The notes under the pieces: generated by a model
Databases searched by the model: none
What the model saw: only the letters and a program-made list of their open reading frames with translations
What the model was told of the DNA's origin: nothing
From: JBBQHX01 sp035306065
GTDB lineage: Bacteria; Gemmatimonadota; Gemmatimonadetes; Gemmatimonadales; Gemmatimonadaceae
Direction: 5' to 3'
DNA length: 64,000 nucleotides
Assembly (NCBI GenBank): GCA_035306065.1
Contig: DATGOL010000030.1
Coordinates: forward strand, 1-64,000
In this document: one piece after another, positions 7,534-16,409 of the stretch
Position numbering within the stretch: position 1 is the first letter of the stretch
Layout: every line of letters starts with the position of its first letter
Position numbers and translations under genes: made by a program

Positions 7534-8548
7534 TGTCAGGTGGGATTCGGTGAGACGTGGAGCGCAGTGAGTCCACGGCCAGGAAGGTGGCTCCTGGAAG
7601 CACTTCCAGCCCCGTGAGCCAGATGCGCGACGCAATCGCGACCGCGGATGCTTCCACAGGCGTCGTGAGCCCCGCCCCGGTCAGGGCGGCTATCATCGCA
7701 ACCTCCCTGACCACAAGGCCGCCCGGCGTTAGCAGGGCGAGGTAGCCCACGATGTACGAAGCGGTGAAAACTGCGATGTAGGCGAAGGATGCGCCAGTCA
7801 CCGAGCCGAGCAGGCCGACTGTGAGCAGGCGGAATGCAATGCCATAGAGTGCCCAGCCTGCAAGGTGTCCTGCCACCAGGATCCAGAGTATTCGGAAGTC
7901 AATGGCCGGCAGCTCGAACTCCCTGCTCGTGAGGCGCCGCAGGACGCGGCTGAGCAGCGGAAGGAACCAGGGCAGCAAAAGCAGCGCAATGAAACCTGCC
8001 CCCGCCAGCAGTAGCGCAACTTCACTTGGCTGCAGGCCGCCGCTGGACGCTGCCGCACCGTCCGCTACCAGCGCCTGGTCGAGAAGCGAAGCGCCGGTAA
8101 GCACGGCCACCACCATGCCCGCGGCAATGTTCACGACGGTGTTGATGACCGCCGATCCCGTGGCAGCTACGGCAGACACTCCCTCGCGCCTGGCGAGAAC
8201 CGCCATTGCACCAATCTGCCACACGCGACCCGGTACATAGCGGCCGAGCGATGATACGAACCAAACTCGTGCGGCAGGGATTACTGCAAGTTCCTGTTCC
8301 CAGGTTCGCAGGAGACGCCGCCACAGCTCCACGAGCAGCGCGTATGTGAGCAGTACCACGCCGCACGACGCCGCAATCATGCCCCACCGCGGACTCAGCT
8401 CGAGCGGCTGGGAACGAAGCTCGGACCATTGACCGGAAAGCAGGCTCCATGCAAGCCATAGCACGGCTGCAAGCGCCAGCAGTCGCGCGGCGCGAACTGC
8501 CCAGAATGGCAGCCGCCACCGCGGTGCGTCAGCCGAGTGCTCTGACAC
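7523..8548 (-). CDS. Lysylphosphatidylglycerol synthase TM-region/UPF0104 family membrane protein
   Basis: About 341 residues with roughly eight hydrophobic helices. The segments WRRLLRTWEQ, SLGRYVPGRVWQIG and LLTPGGLVVREVAM match the UPF0104 (AglD/MprF flippase-like) family, whose members move or modify lipids across the membrane. There is no lysyltransferase domain, so aminoacyl transfer is not supported. The GTG at 8548 was chosen because the longer frame (to 8758) lies wholly inside the upstream gene; it gives a 20-base overlap. The setting between glycosyltransferases suggests lipid-linked sugar flipping (inference). Confidence 0.8.
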   Translation of the reverse strand: MSEHSADAPRWRLPFWAVRAARLLALAAVLWLAWSLLSGQWSELRSQPLELSPRWGMIAASCGVVLLTYALLVELWRRLLRTWEQELAVIPAARVWFVSSLGRYVPGRVWQIGAMAVLARREGVSAVAATGSAVINTVVNIAAGMVVAVLTGASLLDQALVADGAAASSGGLQPSEVALLLAGAGFIALLLLPWFLPLLSRVLRRLTSREFELPAIDFRILWILVAGHLAGWALYGIAFRLLTVGLLGSVTGASFAYIAVFTASYIVGYLALLTPGGLVVREVAMIAALTGAGLTTPVEASAVAIASRIWLTGLEVLPGATFLAVDSLRSTSHRIPPDSVP

Positions 8549-9698
8549 GTTCGTAGAGGTCGAGGTAGCGGGCTGTTGCGTTGGCAGGCGCATGCAGATC
8601 CATAGCTCGCGCGCGCCCGTTCCTGGCGCGCTCACGCGCGGCCTCCGGGTTGGCAAGAACTTCCCGCAGGGCATCGGTAAGTGCATCCACATTTCCCGGT
8701 GGCACGAGGGTTCCTGCCCGCCCGTTGTCCAGGGCGTCCACCAGTCCGCCCGACGCAAACGCTACTACCGGCGTGCCACACAGAACCGCTTCCACGGCCA
8801 CCAGCCCCAGCCCCTCCTCGTGGGATGGTACCACGACTGCCGCTGCCTCACGATACAGCCGGGGAAGCTGTGCCGGAGGCCGTGAACCCAGAAAGCCGAC
8901 GCGGGCCGCCACTCCAATGCGTGCTGCATGCGCCTCCAGGTTCGCGTGTTCCGGCCCGTCGCCAACTATGTGCAGGCGTATGTCCTCGGGCAGTCTTGCC
9001 AGTGCATCCAGCGCGAGATTGATCCCCTTCTGCTCCGTGAGCCGGCCAACGAAGAGCAGGGTGTTCGCTGACCGCGCCTCTCCCGGCTCGGGTGGACTGA
9101 AACGGCCGACCTCCACGGGCATGGGCAGGGTGAGAACGTTCACGTCAGGCGCCATGTGGCGGGCGACATTCGCCAGGTATTCGGACACTGCCGTCACCGC
9201 AGACGTTCTGCCGGCAACTCGCCGAAAGATGGCACGCGCCGGGGCGATACCGCGTGCGAGTCGTACATCACTGCCATGCAGCGTGACAACCAGCGGCAGT
9301 TGCAGCTGCCGCGCAGCGCGTACAGCACTCATGCCCGAAGGAAACCACCAGTGGGCATGTATGACATCCGGCTTCCAGCCGCGTGCCTCACGCATCAGTT
9401 CTCGCTTCCCCTCCGAGAGCATTCGCAGCAGCGACATCTTGCCGCGGAGAGATGCGCGAACTTCGGCAACCATCGCACCGGTATAGGCGAGAGTCTCATG
9501 CTCATCCGGTGCGTAGCGATATCGAATCACCGGTATTCCGTCCACGTTGGCACGATCCGCCAGGCCGTTGGCGTGAGGCGCTATCACGCGCACGTCAACG
9601 CCTGCATCCACCAGGCAAAGCGCAAGCAGGTGAAGGAACGAGCCGGGCACGTCGCCCGAATGTCGCGGGTATGCGTGCGTGAGGAAGAGCACGCGCAT
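8529..9698 (-). CDS. GT4 family glycosyltransferase
   Basis: 389 residues of a GT-B glycosyltransferase. The N-terminal half begins MRVLFLTHAYPRHSGD and has HAHWWFPSG and TLHGSDVRLA. The C-terminal half has VGRLTEQKGINLALDA, HIVGDGPE, GFLGSRPPAQLP and the donor-binding PSHEEGLGLVAVEA, which carries the EX7E-type pattern. It would transfer a sugar from a nucleotide donor to a lipid or glycan at the cytoplasmic face. The ATG at 9698 starts the first beta strand directly; the frame continues to 9896 but that part has no family sequence and overlaps the next gene. The gap to the upstream GT2 gene is 17 bases. Confidence 0.88.
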   Translation of the reverse strand: MRVLFLTHAYPRHSGDVPGSFLHLLALCLVDAGVDVRVIAPHANGLADRANVDGIPVIRYRYAPDEHETLAYTGAMVAEVRASLRGKMSLLRMLSEGKRELMREARGWKPDVIHAHWWFPSGMSAVRAARQLQLPLVVTLHGSDVRLARGIAPARAIFRRVAGRTSAVTAVSEYLANVARHMAPDVNVLTLPMPVEVGRFSPPEPGEARSANTLLFVGRLTEQKGINLALDALARLPEDIRLHIVGDGPEHANLEAHAARIGVAARVGFLGSRPPAQLPRLYREAAAVVVPSHEEGLGLVAVEAVLCGTPVVAFASGGLVDALDNGRAGTLVPPGNVDALTDALREVLANPEAARERARNGRARAMDLHAPANATARYLDLYERVRALG

Positions 9699-9715
9699 TG
9701 CGTGGCGGATTCCCG

Positions 9716-10714
9716 TCAGTCGCTGTCGCGAGTGCCCAGCTCTTCCATCCGCCGGCGCAGCTCGCGCATCTCGGACCTCTGCTGGGCCACCTGCTCGCCA
9801 AGCAGCCCCGCCGCAAAGAATACGCTGCCCAGAACCAGGCACGTCTGGATGAGCGTCCAGACCGCACGCGTTCCCTGACCGGTAACGAAAAGCCACACGA
9901 GTGCCGCCACTCCGGCAATGACGCCCAGGGCAAACAGTGCTGCTCCCAGCATTCCGAACAGAAGCAGCGGCTTCTTGCCGAACTTCAGCTCGAACCAGAC
10001 TGCAAGCATGTCCAGCACGCCAACCGGTATGCGGCTGATTCCGAACTTGGACCTGCCGGCATGGCGCTCGTAAAGCGGTACCGGGATCTCGCTCACCGTA
10101 AAGCCCTCGGCCGCCGCAATTACGATCATGTAGCGGTGCCAGTCCGGACGAACCGGGAGAGCCTCCATGATCTCACGCCGGTAGGCCTTCACCGAGTTGA
10201 GATCCCGTACCGGAACTTTGAAGAGGCGGCGGCTGAGCGCGTTGTATATGCTCGAGACGAATGCCTTCTCGTAGTGGCCCTGCTTGTAGCCGGTAACCAT
10301 GTGCGAATCGCCCGCCAGAATCGGCGCCACCAGCCGCGGAATGTCTTCCGGCTTGTACTGCAGGTCGGCGGGGTAGAAAACGAGCACTTCTCCGCGAGAC
10401 GCCAGGTACCCGCTGCGGAGTGCCTCCGCAATTCCGCGTCGGGTGCGGTGGGTTACAACCCTCAGGAAATCGTACTTCCGCTTCAGTGTTTCGAGTACTT
10501 CGGGGGTGTCGTCAACGCTTCCGTCATCGATCACGACAACCTCGTACCTGGTGTTCGGATCGCTCGCGAACGCCAACGCCGCCTGTTCCATGAACAGCGG
10601 GAGGTTCTCGGATTCGTCCTTCGCAGGTACGAGTACGGACACGTCCAGTTTGCCTGCCTCACGCGGCAGGTTCGGTGTCTGCTTCAACACCTCCCGAACG
10701 CTCGCAGTCGTCAT
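9716..10714 (-). CDS. GT2 glycosyltransferase with C-terminal membrane helices
   Basis: 332 residues. A GT-A domain (SVLVPAKDESENL, VVIDDGSVDDTPEV, VLVFYPADLQYKPED with the metal site, and VPLYERHAGRSKFG) is followed by two hydrophobic helices at about residues 235-300 and a polar coiled tail rich in Arg and Glu. This is the layout of GtrB/ArnC-like polyprenyl-phosphate glycosyltransferases. The ATGA overlap with rpoN upstream ties it to the same message as the Kdo-Lpt genes. Sugar specificity cannot be read from the sequence. Confidence 0.87.
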   Translation of the reverse strand: MTTASVREVLKQTPNLPREAGKLDVSVLVPAKDESENLPLFMEQAALAFASDPNTRYEVVVIDDGSVDDTPEVLETLKRKYDFLRVVTHRTRRGIAEALRSGYLASRGEVLVFYPADLQYKPEDIPRLVAPILAGDSHMVTGYKQGHYEKAFVSSIYNALSRRLFKVPVRDLNSVKAYRREIMEALPVRPDWHRYMIVIAAAEGFTVSEIPVPLYERHAGRSKFGISRIPVGVLDMLAVWFELKFGKKPLLLFGMLGAALFALGVIAGVAALVWLFVTGQGTRAVWTLIQTCLVLGSVFFAAGLLGEQVAQQRSEMRELRRRMEELGTRDSD

Positions 10715-12186
10715 ACGCGCTTTCTCATGCGTGCCGAGAGAACGCCAAGCTGATCACGGTACTTGGCGACTGTGCGTCGCGCGATGTTCACGCCGCTCTG
10801 CTTGAGGATGTTGACGATTGCCTGATCGGTGAGCGGATTGCGGGAATCCTCGTCCGCCACAAGCTTCTCGATCTGTGCCTTGATTCCCCGGGCAGACACG
10901 TCTTCCCCGCCGGTGGTGGAAAGACCTGAGCTGAAGAAGAACTTGAGCGGAAGCACACCGCGCGGCGTCTGCACGAACTTCTCGTTCGTCACGCGGCTAA
11001 CGGTGGACTCGTGCATGTTGATCACCTCTGCAACCTCACGAAGCGTGAGCGGCTTGAGGTACTGAACTCCCTTCTCGAAAAATTCACGCTGACGATCAAC
11101 GATGTAGTTCATGACCTTGAGCATGGTCTGCCTGCGCTGCTCGATTGCCTGGATCATCCAGTTGGCAGAATTCAGCTTGCTCGAAATGAACTCCTTGTTC
11201 TCGCCATCGAACTTCTTCTTGTCGCGTGCAATCTCCTGGTATGCCCGGCTCAGCTTCAGCCTGGGGAGGTTGCCGTCGTTCAGGAACACCCTGTACTCGC
11301 CGTCGATTTTTTCGACAACGAGATCCGGGATGATGTAGTTGTCACCTTCCGGGCTGAATCGCAGGCCGGGCTTGGGGTCCAGCTTTGCAATCTCGTCTGC
11401 CGCCGCCTGCACGTCCGTTGCATTGATGCCGAAACGCTTGGAGATCTCGCTCCAGCGGTGTGAGATCAGCTCGTCGAAGCAGTCCCTGACGAGCCGGAAC
11501 GGAACTGACTGCTCGAGCCCTGCATCCTTCAGCTGAAGCATGAGGCATTCGCGCAGGTCGCGTGCACCAACTCCCGGCGGGTCGAGGCTCTGGACGGTGG
11601 AGAGCATGTCGAGAACTTCAGCTTCCGTGTACAGCGGCAGTTCGTCATCCGCATCGGGGTCTGCATCGTTCTCCGCTGCATGCTCGCGAATCACGTCGTT
11701 CACGCCCTCACGAATCTCATCCAGCGATGCGGCGAGGTAACCGTCTTCGTTGATGTTGCCAACGAACTCGTCTGCAAGGAGCATCTGGCGAGGCGACAGG
11801 TCGAGAAGCTGAACCTGTTCACGGAGGTGATCGCTCAGGTCACGTGAATCCACGGTAACGGGTTCATAGAACTCGCGTTCCTCGTGCTCCTCCGGAGGGG
11901 CGCCAGTATCGAAGCCGTCGAGCAGGATCTCCTCCCAGTCAATGGGATCGGATTCGTCATGCTGATCCTGTTCCTCGGCCTGGACTTCGATTTCTTCAGT
12001 GCTCTCTTCCTCTTCGTCCTCGTCGAGTTCCACGAGCTCGAGGAACGGGTTGTTGAGAAGCTCCTGCTTGAGGTGCTGCTGAAGGTCCAGCAGGGGCATG
12101 TAGAGCAGGTCCATGGCCTGGTAGAGCCTTGGATTGATCTTCAGCTCCTGCTTCAGCTGCGTCGTCTGATTCAGTCCTGCTCTCAT
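10711..12186 (-). CDS. rpoN: RNA polymerase sigma-54 factor
   Basis: 491 residues with all three sigma-54 regions. Region I is the Gln/Leu-rich LKQELKINPRLYQAMDLL. Region II is an acidic linker (EDEEEESTEEIEV). The core-binding domain follows, then the HTH region (LTLREVAEVINMHESTVSR) and the RpoN box ARRTVAKYRDQLG near the end. It directs polymerase to -24/-12 promoters and needs an enhancer-binding ATPase; none is encoded here. It overlaps lptB by ATGA and the GT2 gene by ATGA. rpoN beside lptAB is common in Gram-negatives, but the usual next genes hpf and ptsN are replaced here by glycosyltransferases. Confidence 0.97.
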   Translation of the reverse strand: MRAGLNQTTQLKQELKINPRLYQAMDLLYMPLLDLQQHLKQELLNNPFLELVELDEDEEEESTEEIEVQAEEQDQHDESDPIDWEEILLDGFDTGAPPEEHEEREFYEPVTVDSRDLSDHLREQVQLLDLSPRQMLLADEFVGNINEDGYLAASLDEIREGVNDVIREHAAENDADPDADDELPLYTEAEVLDMLSTVQSLDPPGVGARDLRECLMLQLKDAGLEQSVPFRLVRDCFDELISHRWSEISKRFGINATDVQAAADEIAKLDPKPGLRFSPEGDNYIIPDLVVEKIDGEYRVFLNDGNLPRLKLSRAYQEIARDKKKFDGENKEFISSKLNSANWMIQAIEQRRQTMLKVMNYIVDRQREFFEKGVQYLKPLTLREVAEVINMHESTVSRVTNEKFVQTPRGVLPLKFFFSSGLSTTGGEDVSARGIKAQIEKLVADEDSRNPLTDQAIVNILKQSGVNIARRTVAKYRDQLGVLSARMRKRV

Positions 12187-13409
12187 GATGCAGCTCCGTT
12201 TCCAGTAGTGTTGCGCTCAACGAACCTGGAGCGCAGTCGTGCCGTAAGTGTCGGGCCCAGATAGATCTCGGCCACGGTGTCATCGAATATCAATTCACGC
12301 ACCGTGCCTGACACCTTCACCTGGCCGTCGAACATGATGTATGCGCGGTCCACGATGTCCAGCGTCTGCTCCACGTTGTGATCGCTTATGAGCACCCCGA
12401 TGCCACGATGGCGCAGCCCGGCAACGATGCTCTGGATGTCGTGCACTGCTATGGGATCGACACCGGCGAAGGGCTCGTCGAGCATCATGAACTTCGGCTC
12501 GGTAACGAGTGCCCGCGTGATCTCCAGCCTCCTGCGCTCTCCTCCCGAGAGTGAATAGGCGCGGCTGTTGCGCAGGTGCTTTATGCTCAGCTCATCCAGG
12601 AGCATCTCGAGTCGGGCGCTTCGCTCCTCAGACGTGAGGTCGAGCATCTCGAGGATCGCGAGAATATTCTCCTCAACCGTCAGCTTTCTGAAGATCGAGG
12701 GCTCCTGCGAGAGGTAGCCAATGCCGCGACGCGCACGCTGGTACATCGGCATGTTGGTGATGTCTTCCCCATCGAGCAGGATGCGTCCGGTAAGGGGCGA
12801 GATGAGCCCGACGATCATGTAGAAGGTGGTGGTCTTTCCGGCCCCGTTGGGCCCGAGCAACCCCACGATCTCTCCCTGCTGCAGGCGAAGCGCAACATCG
12901 TTCACCACCCTCCGGCGGCGGTATACTTTCGTGAGGCCTTCCGCTTCCAGTACGGCGCCGTCGCGGGTGGCCACCTTTTCAACCGCAGTCGGCAGGGTGG
13001 AATGTTCACCCGTGCGCCTGAGTGCGTCCGCGATCATGCCGCGCTGGGGAGCAATCTCACGCCACAGAACCTCCGCAACGCGGATTCTGGCGTCGGGCTG
13101 TTCCAGGCCGCCCGAGTCGATCTCCACGAGTCCGTCACCCGTGAGGCGCGGGAACACGGACGTGGCCAGGTGGCTGCGCACCTCGTCCAGGGAGAGGCGC
13201 CCTGCCTCACGCTCCGCGTCGCGACCTTCAACGCGCAGCACCTGCAGGTAGTCGTCGCGATAGCGCAGGGTTACGTCGTCGAAGCGGGCAATACCATCTG
13301 CGCCTGCCACCGTGATGAGGGCGTGCAGCGCGAGCGCGGTGGATCGATCGCCATCGGCGTACTCCTCGATCAGCGCCCTTACGCGTACCGGAAGTGCGGG
13401 TGCGGTCAT
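12183..13409 (-). CDS. lptB: LPS export ATPase LptB with an extra N-terminal domain
   Basis: 408 residues, against about 240 for usual LptB. Residues about 152-395 are a standard LptB: Walker A GPNGAGKTT (187-195), signature YSLSGGE, Walker B FMMLDEP, and the H-loop in SDHNVEQTL. It powers LPS extraction from the inner membrane. Residues 1-150 are an unrecognised, mostly helical domain (VRALIEEYADGD, ALHALITVAGADG, YLQVLRVEGRD) that could be winged-helix-like. The start at 13409 gives an ATGA overlap with lptA. A longer frame to 13484 exists but is inside lptA. The extension is in frame without a stop, and its codon use looks like that of its neighbours. Confidence 0.92.
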   Translation of the reverse strand: MTAPALPVRVRALIEEYADGDRSTALALHALITVAGADGIARFDDVTLRYRDDYLQVLRVEGRDAEREAGRLSLDEVRSHLATSVFPRLTGDGLVEIDSGGLEQPDARIRVAEVLWREIAPQRGMIADALRRTGEHSTLPTAVEKVATRDGAVLEAEGLTKVYRRRRVVNDVALRLQQGEIVGLLGPNGAGKTTTFYMIVGLISPLTGRILLDGEDITNMPMYQRARRGIGYLSQEPSIFRKLTVEENILAILEMLDLTSEERSARLEMLLDELSIKHLRNSRAYSLSGGERRRLEITRALVTEPKFMMLDEPFAGVDPIAVHDIQSIVAGLRHRGIGVLISDHNVEQTLDIVDRAYIMFDGQVKVSGTVRELIFDDTVAEIYLGPTLTARLRSRFVERNTTGNGAAS

Positions 13410-14839
13410 CGTGCGCCTCCCTGACCGGAACCGGCCCCCGTGCCATCCGCCGGAGGCGTTGGTTCCTCGCTCCTCGCGAGACATGCCGCATCCGCATGCG
13501 CTTCCAGGAACACGCCCGATACGGGATCGTCTGCCTGAACCACGGTTACGGTACTGATGTCACTTTCCGCAAATCGAACCGTAAGGGTGCGCCCGCGCAC
13601 GTAGTTGATGGACGGCGCAGTAACGCACCGGCCGGTGGGCGGCAGCTGATACATCGCACTCGCATTTCCGGTCGCAACCATCTCGCGTGGCACTGGGCTG
13701 TTCGTGGTGTCGCTCTCAGCTGGCGGATCGAACCTGGCGACGACGGTATCACCTCGCACCCAGTCGCGTTCTTCAGACTGGATTCGCGCGGAGTCGGGAA
13801 CCGTTTCCGCGTACGCAGAACCAACGGCGTGAACCTCACGCAGTATTTGCGAGGGAAGCAGCGCCTCGATTGAATCCGCAATCATGTCCTGTTGCGGAGA
13901 TACGGCGCGCGCACGGGAAGGTCCCCATGCATAGACGCGATCCAGCTCGTCTTCGACGATACGAAGATCGATGCTGTCTGCCTTCAGATTCAGTTCGTCG
14001 CTGGTAACGTCTCCGTTACCCATTGCGAACACGCGCTCGATTCGCTGTTCACGCGTGAAGAAGTCGATCACGGTACCCGACAGGGTGTAGTTACGCTCGC
14101 CCGATCCCGTAACTGTCGGATCGCGCATCAGGCGTCCGAACTCCCGGCTCTGGTCCAGGTATGCGGAATCGCCGGTTGCATGCAGATCCTCACGAGTGAT
14201 CACTACGTCGCCGCCAGCGTATACCACCGTTTCGCCCTGGCTTTCAATTCGCGTGGCCACAACGGTAACCGGGGGTTGCGTGCCGCCCATGCTGTCCCGC
14301 TGCACGAGGCGAAGCGTTGGCCGGTTGGTGGCAATGGTACGCGACTCGCTCCGCACGCCTGGAACGGCGCGATAGTACTCCACGTAGGACCCCGCCATGG
14401 TAGACCCTTCCGGTAGACCCGCGTTTACCCGTCCTTCGGCAATCAGCCACTCCTCGTCCAGGTAGTACGTCATTCGGTCTGCATCGAGTGTTGCACGCGG
14501 CTCGCGATAACGAACGTTTCCCACGAGGTTCAGAATGCGGGAATCTTCGTTGAACCTCGTTGAATCCGCCTCGAGAGTGACACCCTGGCCGCGGCAACTG
14601 TAGCGCACCCCGCCTCCGGCATAGGTTTCACGCGATCCGCTAGGCAGCCTCACGATGAAGATGTTCGGTTGCCGGCTCGGGTTCCGTGCCTCGAAATCCA
14701 GGATGCACGGCTGCCCTCGCCCCTGTGCCGCAGCTCCGGACGGCAGGAGCGGAATCAGTGCGGCGAGCAGCACTGCAGCAGTCAGTGGCCGCATAAATGG
14801 CCGCATCAGCAGCCGGATCAGGGCACGCGCGCTCGTCAT
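13406..14839 (-). CDS. lptA: LptA/OstA-family periplasmic LPS-transport protein, long form
   Basis: 477 residues with a signal peptide (two Arg clusters, then AAVLLAALIPLLPSGAAAQG, cleavage probably after AAA-Q). The mature part repeats OstA-type beta-jellyroll phrases: GVTLEADSTRFNEDS, LVGNVRYREP, ATLDADRMTYYLDEE, EGRVNAG, VVYAGGDVVITRED, LKADSIDLRI. LptA bridges the inner and outer membrane for LPS. Usual LptA is about 180 residues, so this one has roughly twice the jellyroll content plus a Pro/Gly tail. It overlaps lptB and lptC by ATGA. It could also be described as an LptA/LptD-N-like hybrid. Confidence 0.8.
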   Translation of the reverse strand: MTSARALIRLLMRPFMRPLTAAVLLAALIPLLPSGAAAQGRGQPCILDFEARNPSRQPNIFIVRLPSGSRETYAGGGVRYSCRGQGVTLEADSTRFNEDSRILNLVGNVRYREPRATLDADRMTYYLDEEWLIAEGRVNAGLPEGSTMAGSYVEYYRAVPGVRSESRTIATNRPTLRLVQRDSMGGTQPPVTVVATRIESQGETVVYAGGDVVITREDLHATGDSAYLDQSREFGRLMRDPTVTGSGERNYTLSGTVIDFFTREQRIERVFAMGNGDVTSDELNLKADSIDLRIVEDELDRVYAWGPSRARAVSPQQDMIADSIEALLPSQILREVHAVGSAYAETVPDSARIQSEERDWVRGDTVVARFDPPAESDTTNSPVPREMVATGNASAMYQLPPTGRCVTAPSINYVRGRTLTVRFAESDISTVTVVQADDPVSGVFLEAHADAACLARSEEPTPPADGTGAGSGQGGAR

Positions 14840-15408
14840 CTTTCCGGTACCTCGACTGTGCCCGCGGTTCCGCTCGTTGCACGATGAATGCGCACCACTT
14901 CGAGGTTCGGATCGGATGTGAAACCAATGCCCTGAAGCCGGCCGCCGTCCGGCGAGGTAACCACGAATGAAGAGTCGCTGGTAATCTGGTCCGTCGCCTC
15001 CTGGTACATGAGCTCGGGCGTCGTAAGGCGGCGGCCGTCCGAGTTGGTGACGATAACGTTCTCGCGAGCCACCATCTGGCCGTATCGGGTACTGTAGGTG
15101 CCACGCTCGCTCGTAAGCTCACCAGACGATGCACCCACCGCATCGAAGAAGGTGGTGCTCAGCCCGAACAGCTCCATTCGGGTACCCTCCTCGAAGAAGA
15201 ACGCCGAGTCGGCTGTGAGCGACCCTCTGTTCACGCCCATCGAACGCAACGTTGCCCGCACGCCGTACATCACCTGCTCCGCGGAATCGGCCATCGGGTT
15301 CGACTCGGTTACCGGAGGCCCCCCAGGTTCCGAACAGGCCGCCGCAGCTCCCGAAACGAGTACGAGCACTGCCACCAGCGGCATCCGCATCCCACGGCCG
15401 ACACGCAT
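14836..15408 (-). CDS. lptC: LptC-like lipoprotein of the LPS transporter
   Basis: 190 residues. After a basic N-terminus and hydrophobic core (MPLVAVLVLVSGAAAAC) there is a lipobox-like AAAC, so it is probably a lipoprotein rather than the bitopic form found in E. coli. The rest has LptC/OstA-like beta phrases (YGVRATLRSMGVNRGSLTAD, GTYSTRYGQMVARENV, TPELMYQEATDQI). It would link the LptBFG transporter to LptA. The ATG at 15408 gives a TGATG overlap with kdsD. LptF and LptG are not in the window. Assignment rests on gene order and these phrases. Confidence 0.75.
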   Translation of the reverse strand: MRVGRGMRMPLVAVLVLVSGAAAACSEPGGPPVTESNPMADSAEQVMYGVRATLRSMGVNRGSLTADSAFFFEEGTRMELFGLSTTFFDAVGASSGELTSERGTYSTRYGQMVARENVIVTNSDGRRLTTPELMYQEATDQITSDSSFVVTSPDGGRLQGIGFTSDPNLEVVRIHRATSGTAGTVEVPER

Positions 15409-16409
15409 CACGCCACCCCCGCCCGCATGATGTCGTGCAGATGTATCACTCCGCACACGACACCGGATTCATCCTGCACCGGCATCGAGATAATGCCACG
15501 CTGCTCCATGCGATACACCACTGCACTTGCCAGCTCGTCCGGCCGCGCACGCTGTCCGCCTGCCGTCATTACTTCCTTCACCGGCACGGTCATGAAGTCC
15601 GCTTCCTTTTCCATTAGCCGGGTCAGGTCTCCGCTCGTGAGTACGCCGAGGCACTTCAACTCGTCGTCCACCACAACCACGATCCCCCTTCGGCGAGACA
15701 GCTCCACCACTGCCTGACGCATGGTGGCATCGGGTGGAAGCAGGGGGAGAGAGTCGCGCAGCATGACATCGGCCACACGAGTGAGCAGTCTTCGACCCAG
15801 GGTGCCACCGGGGTGCAGTCGGGCAAAGTCTTCGCGACCGAATCCCTTGGCTTCCAGCAGAACCACGGCAAGAGCGTCACCGAGGGCGAGAGCCACCGTG
15901 GAACTGGTTGTCGGAGCCAGGTCGTGCGGACATGCCTCCTCGCTCACCCAGCCATCCAGCGATACATCCGTCAGCCGGGCAAGCTGGGAATCACGATTGC
16001 CCGTGATCGAAATGGTCGCAACGCCAAGTCTCTGCAGGTGCTCCAGCATGCCGAGCAGTTCGTCTGATGCACCACTCTTGGATATGAGGATTGCTGCATC
16101 GTGTTCGCCAACGATTCCAAGGTCTCCATGCAGGCTTTCCACTGGATGGAGAAAGCTCGCGGGAGTTCCGGTGGACGTGAACGTAGCGGCAATCTTCCGT
16201 CCGATAAGCCCGCTTTTCCCAACACCGGCAACGATCACGCGGCCTGACGACTCGGCAATCAGTTGTACCGCCTTCGCAAACTCGTCTCCAAGCCTGCGGT
16301 CTGCTTCGCGCAATGCATCCGCTTCCATTCGAAGCACGCGTCGGCCACGCTCAACGAGAGCTTCGTCGTCAAGCACGATGGGAGGAGCCGCAGAAATGGC
16401 GTTCTGCAT
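15408..16409 (-). CDS. kdsD: D-arabinose-5-phosphate isomerase
   Basis: KdsD turns ribulose-5-phosphate into arabinose-5-phosphate, the first committed step to Kdo. The 333 residues hold a SIS domain (VAGVGKSGLIGRKIAATF, PVESLHGDLG, AILISKSGASDE) at about 50-190, followed by two CBS domains (MLRDSLPLLPPDATM; MTAGGQRARPDEL). The length fits the family. It overlaps kdsC by one base and lptC by one base (TGATG), so the three are translated together. Confidence 0.95.
   Translation of the reverse strand: MQNAISAAPPIVLDDEALVERGRRVLRMEADALREADRRLGDEFAKAVQLIAESSGRVIVAGVGKSGLIGRKIAATFTSTGTPASFLHPVESLHGDLGIVGEHDAAILISKSGASDELLGMLEHLQRLGVATISITGNRDSQLARLTDVSLDGWVSEEACPHDLAPTTSSTVALALGDALAVVLLEAKGFGREDFARLHPGGTLGRRLLTRVADVMLRDSLPLLPPDATMRQAVVELSRRRGIVVVVDDELKCLGVLTSGDLTRLMEKEADFMTVPVKEVMTAGGQRARPDELASAVVYRMEQRGIISMPVQDESGVVCGVIHLHDIMRAGVA

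Noticed and set aside
6577..7617. A 346-residue + strand frame opposite the YfhO-like gene
   Set aside because: His/Arg/Gln-rich with no motif; explained as antisense of a Leu/Val/Gly-rich membrane protein.
12576..13424. A 282-residue + strand frame opposite the LptB N-terminal domain
   Set aside because: It could have explained the odd extension as an antisense gene, but the - strand frame is continuous with the ATPase and starts in an ATGA overlap.
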